Shown: positions 1 through 6,622 of the stretch, piece after piece
How positions within the stretch are numbered: the first letter of the stretch is position 1
Layout of the letters: each line of letters begins with the position of its first letter
The notes under the pieces: model-generated
Seen by the model: only the letters and a program-made list of their open reading frames with translations
The model's database searches: none
Told to the model about the DNA's origin: nothing
Origin: Collinsella sp. UBA6357
GTDB lineage: Bacteria; Actinomycetota; Coriobacteriia; Coriobacteriales; Coriobacteriaceae
DNA: 8,558 bases
NCBI GenBank assembly: GCA_002437815.1
Contig: DJRP01000013.1
Coordinates: 82,598-91,155 of the forward strand
Reading direction: 5' to 3'
Translations under genes and position numbers: made by a program

Positions 1-557
1 CCGGCCGTGGGGTTCTTCATGCCCACGGGTACGGAGATACCGCTCGAGACCAGGCGGTGCTCCTGGTTCTCTACCGAGCGGGCACCCACCGCCACATAGG
101 ACAGCAAGTCGACGAGGTACTGGTAGTTCGACGGGTAGAGCATTTCGTCCGCGGTGAAGAAACCGGTCTCCTCGATCACGCGCAGATGCATGTGGCGGAT
201 GGCCTTGACGCCCTCGAGCAGATCGTCGGGGGCCTCGGGGTCGGGGTTGTGGAGCAGGCCCTTGTAGCCGGTGCCCTTGGTGCGGGGTTTGTTGGTGTAG
301 ACGCGCGGGATGATGACGAGCTTGTCCTTGACCTCGTCGGCAACCTTGGCCAGGCGGTTCATGTACTCGAGCACCGAGTCCTCGCGATCGGCCGAGCAGG
401 GACCGATGATGAGCACCTTGCGGCTATCCTCGCCGGTGAAGATCTTGGCGACCTCGGCATCAAACGCCTGCTTCTTGGCGGTAAGCTCGGCGGAGAGCGG
501 CATCTCCTCGCGGATCTCCATCGGGATGGGCAGCTTGCGCTTGAAATTCATGGCCAT
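1..557 (-). CDS. 3-deoxy-7-phosphoheptulonate (DAHP) synthase, class I AroF/G/H type, 3' part beyond the window
   Basis: Catalyses condensation of phosphoenolpyruvate with erythrose 4-phosphate to DAHP, the first cytosolic step of the shikimate pathway. The 185 visible residues contain the family landmarks in order: GPCSADRED (residues 52-60; C54 matches the metal-binding Cys of AroG), PRVYTNKPRTKGTGYKG (84-100, the PEP/E4P-binding Arg and Lys), GARSVENQEHR (158-168) and PVGMKN (177-182, active-site Lys). The family is usually about 340-350 residues, so a little over half is present and the C-terminal half lies left of base 1. The start at 557 is chosen because AGGAGG (564-569) sits six bases upstream; an in-frame ATG at 551 is too far from it. 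Which isozyme (F, G or H) and which feedback inhibitor cannot be told from this part. It is divergent from the GNAT gene. The family call is secure. Confidence 0.95.
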   Translation of the reverse strand, partial: MAMNFKRKLPIPMEIREEMPLSAELTAKKQAFDAEVAKIFTGEDSRKVLIIGPCSADREDSVLEYMNRLAKVADEVKDKLVIIPRVYTNKPRTKGTGYKGLLHNPDPEAPDDLLEGVKAIRHMHLRVIEETGFFTADEMLYPSNYQYLVDLLSYVAVGARSVENQEHRLVSSGISVPVGMKNPTA

Positions 558-726
558 GGGCGGCCTCCTATATCTATAAACAATGATGAACGTGTTTACG
601 CGTGATCGGCATTATCCGCTGTCGCGCGCTAAAGTGCAACCCCTCCGTCTGCCGAGAGATCGCAGGACAAGCTTCGCGGTCGTGAGAAACTGGAAGCGGC
701 CCAACCCGCTCGAAAGGAGTAGTCCC
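558..726. other. divergent intergenic region between the DAHP synthase and GNAT genes
   Basis: These 169 bases separate two divergently transcribed genes and must hold both promoters. The left end carries the DAHP synthase ribosome binding site (AGGAGG on the minus strand, 564-569). The right end carries the GNAT ribosome binding site (AAAGGAG, 713-719). An AT-rich patch (570-583, and again around 591-599) is the likeliest promoter area. No convincing -35/-10 pair, T-box or tryptophan/tyrosine operator is recognised. Confidence 0.4.
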
Positions 727-1377
727 ATGAGCTTGGAAGATATCACCCTGCGATCAGCGACGCTCGACGACCTCGATGGTATCGCCGACATCTACAACCA
801 GCTGTGGTGCAACACCCTGCGCAACCGAGGAGACGTCGAGGACGCCGCGTTTTGCGCGCGCTTCAACATCGCCATGCAGCTCGAGCGCTCCCCCATCGCG
901 CTCGTGGCCGAGACCGAGGGCCGCGTGGTCGCCGCCTGCTGCATCGGCATCTTTGATGATGGTGCACCGCGCGTGAATCCCATGTGGGAGCCCGTCTACC
1001 GCAAACTCCTGGTGACGGCGACCGAGATGGCACAGAACGCCGACCCCAAGCTCGAGGGTTCGCTCTTTGGCGACAGCCGCGAGAAGGCGACGGCCGACCG
1101 CTTCGCCGCCACGGGCAACGACTACGCCCAAGGGCAGATCAACCTCATCATCATCGAGCCTGCTTGGCAGGGACGGGGCCTTGGCCGTGCGCTCATCGAC
1201 CGCGCCCGCGCGGAGCTCGCCGCCGCTGGCTGCAGCAAGTTCTTCCTCATGACCGACAATCAATCCGACTGGCAGTTCTACGAGCACATCGGCATGACGC
1301 GCATCTTGGAGGACCACAGCCAAGACACCGGCGATGGCTTTATCGTCTATATGTACGGAGACATGACGGAACGTTAG
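727..1377 (+). CDS. GNAT-family N-acetyltransferase
   Basis: Predicted cytosolic enzyme that transfers an acyl group from acyl-CoA to an amine; the substrate is unknown. It has 216 residues. The opening ITLRSATLDDLDGIADIYNQ (6-25) is the usual GNAT first strand and helix. INLIIIEPAWQGRGLGRALI (138-157) is motif A, with the CoA pyrophosphate loop QGRGLG at 148-153. WQFYEHIGMTR (182-192) is the common C-terminal motif with its conserved Tyr. A segment of about 55 residues (80-135) between the central strands is longer than in a minimal GNAT domain of about 150 residues and may form a substrate-specific lid. The start is set by AAAGGAG (713-719) seven bases before the ATG; the reading frame stays open upstream to 583, but that part has no ribosome binding site. 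The next gene begins 95 bases downstream, after a hairpin repeat, so shared transcription is doubtful. Confidence 0.88.
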   Translation: MSLEDITLRSATLDDLDGIADIYNQLWCNTLRNRGDVEDAAFCARFNIAMQLERSPIALVAETEGRVVAACCIGIFDDGAPRVNPMWEPVYRKLLVTATEMAQNADPKLEGSLFGDSREKATADRFAATGNDYAQGQINLIIIEPAWQGRGLGRALIDRARAELAAAGCSKFFLMTDNQSDWQFYEHIGMTRILEDHSQDTGDGFIVYMYGDMTER

Positions 1378-1412
1378 CCCAAAGCCGCATATGACTGGAT
1401 AGCCATACGGCA

Positions 1413-1455
1413 CGCAAAAGGCCCGTCGGTCCGCGTAGAACCGCCGGGCCTTCGA
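1413..1455. repeat. 43-base hairpin repeat, copy 1 (degenerate)
   Basis: The arms are 1418-1432 and 1438-1452 around the loop GCGTA; 13 of 15 positions pair. It matches copy 2 (2916-2958) in 41 of 43 bases, in the same orientation. Both differences (C at 1431 and C at 1444) break base pairs that are intact in copy 2, so copy 1 looks like the decayed one. It follows the GNAT gene and may weakly terminate it, although only TT follows the stem on the plus strand. It ends 18 bases before the PRD regulator start. Confidence 0.75.
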
Positions 1456-1472
1456 GGGCAGATTGTCCGGGC

Positions 1473-2885
1473 GTGCCAACAAAGGTTAGAAGCAGTCACG
1501 GTAGCGCGGCCAAACGCTCCGAGCTCTTCATCAACGACTACGCGCTTTCCAACCTACTCGTCCACCTCATGGTGATCATCATCCGCCTCACCTCGAACAA
1601 CGAGCTCAGCGAGGTCGACGGACCCATCGATGGCGACGGGCTGGTCGCACGGCTCTCCCAGCGCGACCAGATCGTGCAGTGCGCCGGGCGCATCGCGACC
1701 TACTTCGAGCAGGAATTCGGCTGCTCGATTCCCGAAGCGGACTTCCAGCAGATCCTTTTGCTTTTGGCACTCTCGATCGAGCGCGTCGAATACCGCGAGC
1801 TCGACTTCGAGAAGCTCGCAAGTATCATCGAGCCCACGTTCGTGAACACCGTGCTCGAGATCCTCGACGAGACGGGGGAGCGCTATAACATCCCGCACTT
1901 CATCGACGAGCCCATGCGGCTGCAGCTCGTGCTTCATATGTACAACGCGTACCAGCGCGCCGTCTACCATGTAAGCTACCCCAACCCGCTCGCTTCGCAG
2001 ATCAAGAGCGAATATGCGCCCGTCTACGATATGGCCGTCTACCTCACGCACCGGTTCTCGACCGTTATGGGGGTCGAGATCGGGGAGAACGAGATCGCGT
2101 TCATCGCGTTCCACATCGGCGCGTACTTCGAGCGTGCCGCGGCGCCCGACGGGCAGGTCAGCTGCACCGTGATCGTCGAGGACTATCACGACTTCGCCCG
2201 TAAGCTCGTCGACGACCTCGAGGCCGCGCTCAAGGACGAGGCGCAGATCGTCTCGGTCATGAGCTGCGACCGCTACCTCTCCGAGCCGCCCGAGTGCGAC
2301 GCCGTCATCACTACCATCGATGTGACCGTTCCCGCGGGCTGCGAAAAGATTTTGATCGGCCCCATCCTCACCAAGCAGAACCTTCGCAAAGTGCGCGACC
2401 GCTTGGCCCGCATCCAAGAGGAGCGACGCCACAGCTATGCGCGCACGCTGCTGCGCCGCCTGATCAAGCCGGAGCTTTTTTGCCGCAACATCGATGCGAC
2501 CGACGCCGCAGCTTGTATCGATACGCTCGGCGCCGCCGCGATCGCGGCCGGTTACGCCGATAGCGATTACGTCGCCGACGTCCATCTTCGCGAGAGCGTG
2601 TCCTCCACGGCGTTCACCGACTGCCTCGCCGTACCGCACGCCATCTCCGTCTATCCGCGGCACTCCTTTATCTCCGTCTGCCACAACGATGTCCCCATCC
2701 CGTGGGGCCGCCACGACGTGCGCTTTGTGCTCATGATCGGGATCGTCCAGGACGATATGGGGCTTTTCCGCGACGTGCTCGACCTGATTATCGAGGTTTT
2801 CAGCAACGTCGAGAACACCATGCGGCTTTTGCAGACGGACAGCTACGACGAGTTCGTCGATACCTTCTGCCACGGCATGTCGTAG
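1473..2885 (+). CDS. PRD-domain transcriptional regulator (BglG/LicR/ManR class) lacking its N-terminal DNA-binding region
   Basis: Members of this class control sugar-PTS operons and are switched by phosphorylation of histidines in two PRD domains and in PTS-like EIIB and EIIA domains. Here PRD1 covers about residues 17-110 (H31 in LVHLM), PRD2 about 115-222 (H155 in LVLHM, H214 in IAFHIG), an EIIB-like domain about 229-320, and an EIIA (mannitol/fructose type) domain about 335-470 with H389 in STAFTDCLAVPHA. The protein has 470 residues, whereas full-length relatives have about 640-690 and begin with helix-turn-helix domains. Here PRD1 starts almost at once, and the 95 bases upstream cannot hold the missing part. 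Aligning the two PRDs puts L97 where H214 stands in PRD2. The EIIB-like domain reads CTVIVEDYHDFARK, without the usual Cys in the phosphate loop. The GTG start at 1473 is weak: the nearest purine stretch (GAGGG, 1454-1458) is 14 bases away, and the next in-frame ATG (1569) falls inside PRD1. It may be a 5'-truncated remnant or an HTH-less signalling protein. No PTS genes are nearby. Confidence 0.82.
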   Translation: MPTKVRSSHGSAAKRSELFINDYALSNLLVHLMVIIIRLTSNNELSEVDGPIDGDGLVARLSQRDQIVQCAGRIATYFEQEFGCSIPEADFQQILLLLALSIERVEYRELDFEKLASIIEPTFVNTVLEILDETGERYNIPHFIDEPMRLQLVLHMYNAYQRAVYHVSYPNPLASQIKSEYAPVYDMAVYLTHRFSTVMGVEIGENEIAFIAFHIGAYFERAAAPDGQVSCTVIVEDYHDFARKLVDDLEAALKDEAQIVSVMSCDRYLSEPPECDAVITTIDVTVPAGCEKILIGPILTKQNLRKVRDRLARIQEERRHSYARTLLRRLIKPELFCRNIDATDAAACIDTLGAAAIAAGYADSDYVADVHLRESVSSTAFTDCLAVPHAISVYPRHSFISVCHNDVPIPWGRHDVRFVLMIGIVQDDMGLFRDVLDLIIEVFSNVENTMRLLQTDSYDEFVDTFCHGMS

Positions 2886-2915
2886 CCGGCGTGCCGCCGT
2901 TCCCGTCGCATCGAG

Positions 2916-2958
2916 CGCAAAAGGCCCGTCGGTTCGCGTAGAACCGACGGGCCTTCGA
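2916..2958. terminator. perfect 15-bp hairpin, repeat copy 2, probable bidirectional terminator
   Basis: The arms 2921-2935 (AAGGCCCGTCGGTTC) and 2941-2955 pair perfectly around the loop GCGTA. The element lies between the convergent PRD regulator (ends 2885) and aguA (ends 2993). On the minus strand the stem runs into TTTT, which suits termination of aguA; on the plus strand only TT then CGATT follows. It shares 41 of 43 bases with 1413-1455, so it also counts as a copy of a repeat. Confidence 0.75.
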
Positions 2959-2992
2959 TTGCCTCGGCACTACCCCGTGTGCCGTGGAACCG

Positions 2993-4114
2993 CTACTTGC
3001 AGCGCGCCTTGGGCTGCTGTTGGGTGATGCAGTGGATGTTGCCGCCGCCATAGATGACCTCGCGCGTCATGATACCGATGACCTCGCGATCCGGGTAGGC
3101 AGCCTGGATGTCCTTGAGCGCCTGCGCATCGTTGGGGTCGCCGAACTGCGGCACCAGCACCGCGCCGTTGATGGGCAGGAAGTTGAGGTAGCTCGGCTCG
3201 AAGGCATCCTCGGGGGTACGCGGCAGCACGCCCTCGACCGGATCGATCGTGCTGGCCTCCTCCTCGGTCATATACACCGAGGTCGCCGGCATGATCACCT
3301 TGTGCACCTTGAGTTTGCGGCCCTTCGCGTCCGTCGCCTCGGAGAGCGTCTTGTACGCCTCCTGGCACTCCTTGTAGAACTTATGGTTGGGGTCGTCGGT
3401 CCACATGCAGCAGACCTCGCCGGGCGCACTAAAGCACGCGACGTCGTCCACGTGGCCGTTGGTCTCATACGGGTCGATGCCGTCCTTGATCCAGATGACC
3501 TTCTCGATGCCGAGATATTCGCTGAGCTTCTCCTCGATCTGCTCCTTGGTGTACTGCGGGTTGCGGTCCTCGTTGAGCAGGCACATCTCGGTGGTCACCA
3601 CGGTGCCCTGGCCGTCGCAGTTGAACGAGCCGCCCTCGAGGATATAGTCATCGGGACGATAGCGGTTGACCTGCTCGAGCTGCGCCACCTGCAGGCCGAT
3701 CGAAGCATCCTTGTCCCACGGAAAATACAGGCCGTCGATAAACCCGCCATACGCATTGAAGTGGAAATGCGAGAGCGCAACCTCGCCGTTGTCGTTGACG
3801 AGGAATGCCGGACCGGGGTCGCGGATCCAGGAGTCGTTGTACTCCATATGAATGACGCGCACGTTCTCCACGCCGTCGAAGATCTCGCAAACCGCGGGAA
3901 AATCCTCGGCGTTGACGCCGACGGTGATGGGCTGGAAGCGCGCGACGGTCTTGATGATCTCGGTGAAAACCTTCTGCGCCGGCTTGGCGCCGCAGCGCCA
4001 CACGTCGGAGCGGTGCGGCCACAAGATCCAGGTGCGCTCCTGTTCCTCGTACTCACCGGGCATGTAGAACCCGTCCTTCTTGGGTGTGGACTCGCTCTCG
4101 TAGATCGTCTTCAT
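2993..4114 (-). CDS. aguA: agmatine deiminase
   Basis: Hydrolyses agmatine to N-carbamoylputrescine and ammonia (EC 3.5.3.12) in the cytosol, a step from arginine-derived agmatine towards putrescine. It has 373 residues, the usual length for the family (about 365-375). Hallmarks of the guanidine-modifying fold are all present: NDSWIRDPGP (93-102), EGGSFNCDGQGTVVTTE (160-176), ETNGHVDD (217-224, catalytic H221 and D223) and GGGNIHCITQQQP (356-368) with the nucleophile C362. The start at 4114 is chosen because AAGGAG lies six bases upstream. An in-frame ATG at 4155 would add residues that are atypical for the family and has no ribosome binding site. It is divergent from the LuxR-type regulator and convergent with the PRD gene, so it is probably monocistronic. 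The usual partners (AguB, putrescine carbamoyltransferase, carbamate kinase, antiporter) are absent here, so the fate of its product cannot be read from this window. Confidence 0.95.
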   Translation of the reverse strand: MKTIYESESTPKKDGFYMPGEYEEQERTWILWPHRSDVWRCGAKPAQKVFTEIIKTVARFQPITVGVNAEDFPAVCEIFDGVENVRVIHMEYNDSWIRDPGPAFLVNDNGEVALSHFHFNAYGGFIDGLYFPWDKDASIGLQVAQLEQVNRYRPDDYILEGGSFNCDGQGTVVTTEMCLLNEDRNPQYTKEQIEEKLSEYLGIEKVIWIKDGIDPYETNGHVDDVACFSAPGEVCCMWTDDPNHKFYKECQEAYKTLSEATDAKGRKLKVHKVIMPATSVYMTEEEASTIDPVEGVLPRTPEDAFEPSYLNFLPINGAVLVPQFGDPNDAQALKDIQAAYPDREVIGIMTREVIYGGGNIHCITQQQPKARCK

Positions 4115-4292
4115 TCCAAGCTCCTTGACCTCGGCACCTTTAGTTGACGCAACCATGATGCCGCCGGGCGGGTGCGCCCTCAATGGTCCCCGGCGGCCCA
4201 TTCGCCGACCGGCGGTTCACCGTTCGCTGACCTAAAGTTCTAGTCGCGATGCACACGTGGCATACTGGAACCCGGACTTGAAAGGATATCCG
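4115..4292. promoter_or_regulatory. divergent aguA / LuxR-type regulator control region with inverted repeat
   Basis: This 178-base region separates aguA (minus) from the LuxR-type gene (plus). It contains a perfect 9-bp inverted repeat, GCCGCCGGG (4160-4168) and CCCGGCGGC (4189-4197). Nested within it is a competing hairpin (GGGCG 4166-4170 with CGCCC 4175-4179). A smaller dyad, CGGT-TC-ACCG, follows near 4213-4222. The large repeat lies 46 bases upstream of the aguA start, so it could be an operator for the neighbouring regulator or a folded element in the aguA leader. CATACT (4261-4266) is a possible -10 for the regulator, but no good -35 accompanies it. The ribosome binding sites are AAGGAG for aguA and AAAGGA (4281-4286) for the regulator. 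Confidence 0.45.
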
Positions 4293-5093
4293 ATGCCCCC
4301 TTGCGATAAACATCAAACCGTCGAGCTCACCAGCACCACATGGGCCTCGCTCAACGAACTTGCGCTCACACTCCACGAGCAGCGTGACATCGACGCGTTC
4401 CAAGCGCAAACGCTTAAGGGGATGGCGGGGCTCGTCCCCCACCGCATCGCCATGTTCGACCTGATCGAGCAAGGCCGCCACGGCGCTCCCGTTTACGTCC
4501 ACCCCGCGAGTCGGGGCATGGATGCTCAGGCGCTCGGGGACTACTACGATCGCTACGCTGCGATGGACTATACGACCTGGAGCTTTGACCTTCATAGAGT
4601 CGGCGTGTACCGCGACCTCGACCTGGTCGACGTCGCACGGCGAGATGTCACGCCTATCTATCGCGAGTGGATGGAACCGCAGGGCGTCTACTTTGGATGC
4701 ACAGCGACGCTCGCACATGCCGAGACACCGCTCGGGAGCATCACCCTGTTCCGCGAGCACGAAGCCGGCGACTTCACCGACGACGAGCTCGAGGCTCTGT
4801 TCGAAATCGCCCGTCACGTGAGCATCGCGCTCGCCAACCTCTATCCCGGGGGTATTAAAATCAGTGCATCCTCGGCCTTCGACCCACTGGACGACCTGAT
4901 TGCGGCCCATGACATCCAGCCGCGCGAGGCCGAGATCCTCCGCCTCATGCTTGTCGGCAAGACCAACAGACAGATGGCGGACGAGCTCTTTATCAGCGAG
5001 TCGACCGTCAAGAAGCACGTCAACGCCGTCTACCGCAAACTCGGGGTCAAGAATCGGCTGGGACTTATGTCAGCTGTGCGCGAGATCGAATAG
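4293..5093 (+). CDS. LuxR-family transcriptional regulator with N-terminal GAF-like sensor region
   Basis: Predicted cytosolic DNA-binding regulator of 266 residues. The C-terminal LuxR/GerE helix-turn-helix spans about 205-262: QPREAEILRLMLVGKTNRQM (209-228) leads into the recognition helix SESTVKKHVNAVYRKLGV (235-252), all typical of the family. Residues about 15-185 form an alpha/beta region resembling GAF-type sensors, with an aromatic-rich stretch DYYDRYAAMDYTTW (83-96) that could line a ligand pocket; the ligand is not known. No receiver domain and no membrane segment are seen, so it is not a classical response regulator. The ATG at 4293 is preferred because AAAGGA ends six bases before it; an upstream in-frame GTG at 4257 has no ribosome binding site. 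Its position, divergent from aguA, suggests it controls aguA and perhaps itself. It is convergent with the MATE gene across a strong terminator. Confidence 0.88.
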   Translation: MPPCDKHQTVELTSTTWASLNELALTLHEQRDIDAFQAQTLKGMAGLVPHRIAMFDLIEQGRHGAPVYVHPASRGMDAQALGDYYDRYAAMDYTTWSFDLHRVGVYRDLDLVDVARRDVTPIYREWMEPQGVYFGCTATLAHAETPLGSITLFREHEAGDFTDDELEALFEIARHVSIALANLYPGGIKISASSAFDPLDDLIAAHDIQPREAEILRLMLVGKTNRQMADELFISESTVKKHVNAVYRKLGVKNRLGLMSAVREIE

Positions 5094-5128
5094 GATACAT
5101 GCCTTGAAAATATCGGTTTGAATCGATA

Positions 5129-5171
5129 AGGGGCGCCTTTCTCGCAAGAAAGGCGCCCCTCTGTCGATTTT
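5129..5171. terminator. strong intrinsic terminator between convergent genes
   Basis: A perfect 14-bp stem (5129-5142 with 5147-5160) closes a CGCA tetraloop. An outer ATCGA/TCGAT pairing (5122-5126 with 5164-5168) can extend it past a small internal loop. TTTT (5168-5171) follows on the plus strand. It lies 35 bases after the LuxR-type gene and 43 bases before the end of the MATE gene, so it probably terminates both. Confidence 0.88.
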
Positions 5172-5203
5172 CCATCGCGTCTCGCGGTATGTGTCACCAG
5201 ATA

Positions 5204-6586
5204 CTAGGCGACAAGCCCGGCCAGGCGCTTCTGTTCGCGCATCGCGAGCGCGATGGAGACGACGCCGGTGATGGCATCGGCCACGACAAGCGCGATCCAC
5301 ACGCCCTGGGCACCCATCATGTTGCCCAGCAGGTACATGAGCGGCACGGAGAAGATCACGTAGCGGAGCAGGCCGCAGACCGTGGCGACCACAACCTTCT
5401 CGACCGCCTGGAAGTACATGGACATGGTCATGGCCAGATAGCCCAGGCACACCGCGACGATGACGATGCGCGTGGCGTTCGCCGCGACCTCGACGAGCGC
5501 CGGATCGGAACCCGCGAAGAATGCGCAGACGGGCGTCGCCGCGAGCCACAGCGCCACGGTCACGACCGCAAGCACCACGACCTGGTACTTAAGCGTGCAG
5601 GAGAGCGTCTGCTTGAGGCGCGCCCATGCCTTGGCGCCGGCGTTGAAGGCGGCGATGGGCTGCAGGCCATAGGAGAAGCACTGGGCAACCATCATGGTGA
5701 TGTAAAGGATGTAGCCGTTGATCACGCCAAAGGCCGCGATGTAGAGCGAGCCCATGTCGCCGCCGAGCGTGCCGAGCAGCGAGTTGGCAACGGTATTGAA
5801 GATGAACGTCGCACCCTGGACCAGGAAGAACGGGAAACCGATCTTGAGAATCTGCCCGCAGATGGACATATCGAGTTTGATGTCGGCAGCCTTGATCTGG
5901 AGCTGGGACTTCTTGCCGCCCACGTACCAGAAGATACCGATGGCCCAGATGCCGATGGACAGACCGTAGTACACGCCGGCGCCCATGACACCGAACTTAA
6001 GAACAAACGTGGAAAGCGCGAGCCAGCAGATGGCGACGATGGCGGAGACGGTCATGAGGTTCGCCTGGACCTGAACCTTCTCGTCAACGCGCATGACGGC
6101 GGTGACCATCTGGCCGATGACCGTGAGCGGCAGCAACACGGCGAACGTGCGCACACCGGCGACGGTGTCCGTCATGATGTCGGGCGTAGCACCAAAGAAG
6201 GCGCAGATGGGCTCGGTGAAGACCGCCATCACCACAGCGAGCAGCACGCTCACGATCGTGGTGAGCCAAAAGCCCTGGCTAAACGCTTTGCTCGCGCCCT
6301 TGACGTCACCGGCGCCCAGCAGGTTGCCCACCACGGCGGGCACGCCGGTACCAAAGAGGTTGCCGAAGGCAAGGTTGATGTACTCGACCGACATGATGAT
6401 CGACACGCAGGCCAGGCCATGCGAACCCAGCCCCCAGCCCATAACGAGACCCTCGAGCACGACCATGATGATCTGCGCGAGCATGCCCTGGCCGGTCACG
6501 ACGGTGTAGCGACGCACCAGCTCGGGAATCGGTTTCGACGCGAGCTCATGCTCCTCGCCGGCGGCAGCGGTTGCTTCTTCTGCCAT
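5204..6586 (-). CDS. MATE-family efflux transporter
   Basis: Integral membrane antiporter predicted to export organic cations, drugs or metabolites using a sodium or proton gradient; the substrate is unknown. It has 460 residues, the usual MATE length, with about 12 hydrophobic segments in two halves. An acidic cytosolic N-terminus (1-25) precedes the first segment. TGVPAVVGNLLGAGD (80-94) in the first half is the conserved MATE pattern after the second helix. GLQPIAAFNAGAKAWAR (307-323) is its counterpart in the second half, typical of the MepA/DinF-like branch. The start at 6586 is backed by AGGGGAG a few bases upstream. It lies 36 bases downstream of the amidohydrolase stop on the same strand, so the two are probably co-transcribed with this gene second. 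The exporter could remove the amidohydrolase substrate or product, but that is inference. Confidence 0.93.
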   Translation of the reverse strand: MAEEATAAAGEEHELASKPIPELVRRYTVVTGQGMLAQIIMVVLEGLVMGWGLGSHGLACVSIIMSVEYINLAFGNLFGTGVPAVVGNLLGAGDVKGASKAFSQGFWLTTIVSVLLAVVMAVFTEPICAFFGATPDIMTDTVAGVRTFAVLLPLTVIGQMVTAVMRVDEKVQVQANLMTVSAIVAICWLALSTFVLKFGVMGAGVYYGLSIGIWAIGIFWYVGGKKSQLQIKAADIKLDMSICGQILKIGFPFFLVQGATFIFNTVANSLLGTLGGDMGSLYIAAFGVINGYILYITMMVAQCFSYGLQPIAAFNAGAKAWARLKQTLSCTLKYQVVVLAVVTVALWLAATPVCAFFAGSDPALVEVAANATRIVIVAVCLGYLAMTMSMYFQAVEKVVVATVCGLLRYVIFSVPLMYLLGNMMGAQGVWIALVVADAITGVVSIALAMREQKRLAGLVA

Positions 6587-6622
6587 GGTTCTCCCCTTTC
6601 CTTGAGAGATCGAACAACTGGT

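Noticed and set aside
570..578. TATAGATATA-like sequence as the -10 of the DAHP synthase gene
   Set aside because: Transcription from it would begin inside the AGGAGG ribosome binding site (564-569), and no -35 lies at the right distance.
583..726. A 48-codon N-terminal extension of the GNAT protein
   Set aside because: It has no ribosome binding site at its start and low similarity to GNAT sequence, whereas AAAGGAG is ideally placed before the ATG at 727.
1554..2873. A minus-strand open frame of 439 codons opposite the PRD regulator
   Set aside because: The plus frame has clear PRD, EIIB and EIIA domains. The antisense frame has no domain and a biased composition typical of shadows.
2984..4147. 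A plus-strand open frame of 387 codons opposite aguA
   Set aside because: Every AguA motif is on the minus strand. The opposite frame shows only low-complexity Leu/Val/Asp/Arg sequence without a recognisable domain.
4156..4200. T-box or riboswitch in the aguA leader
   Set aside because: The GGGTGCGCCC stretch resembles a T-box antiterminator only superficially. The conserved GGGTGGNACCGCG core and a specifier stem are missing.
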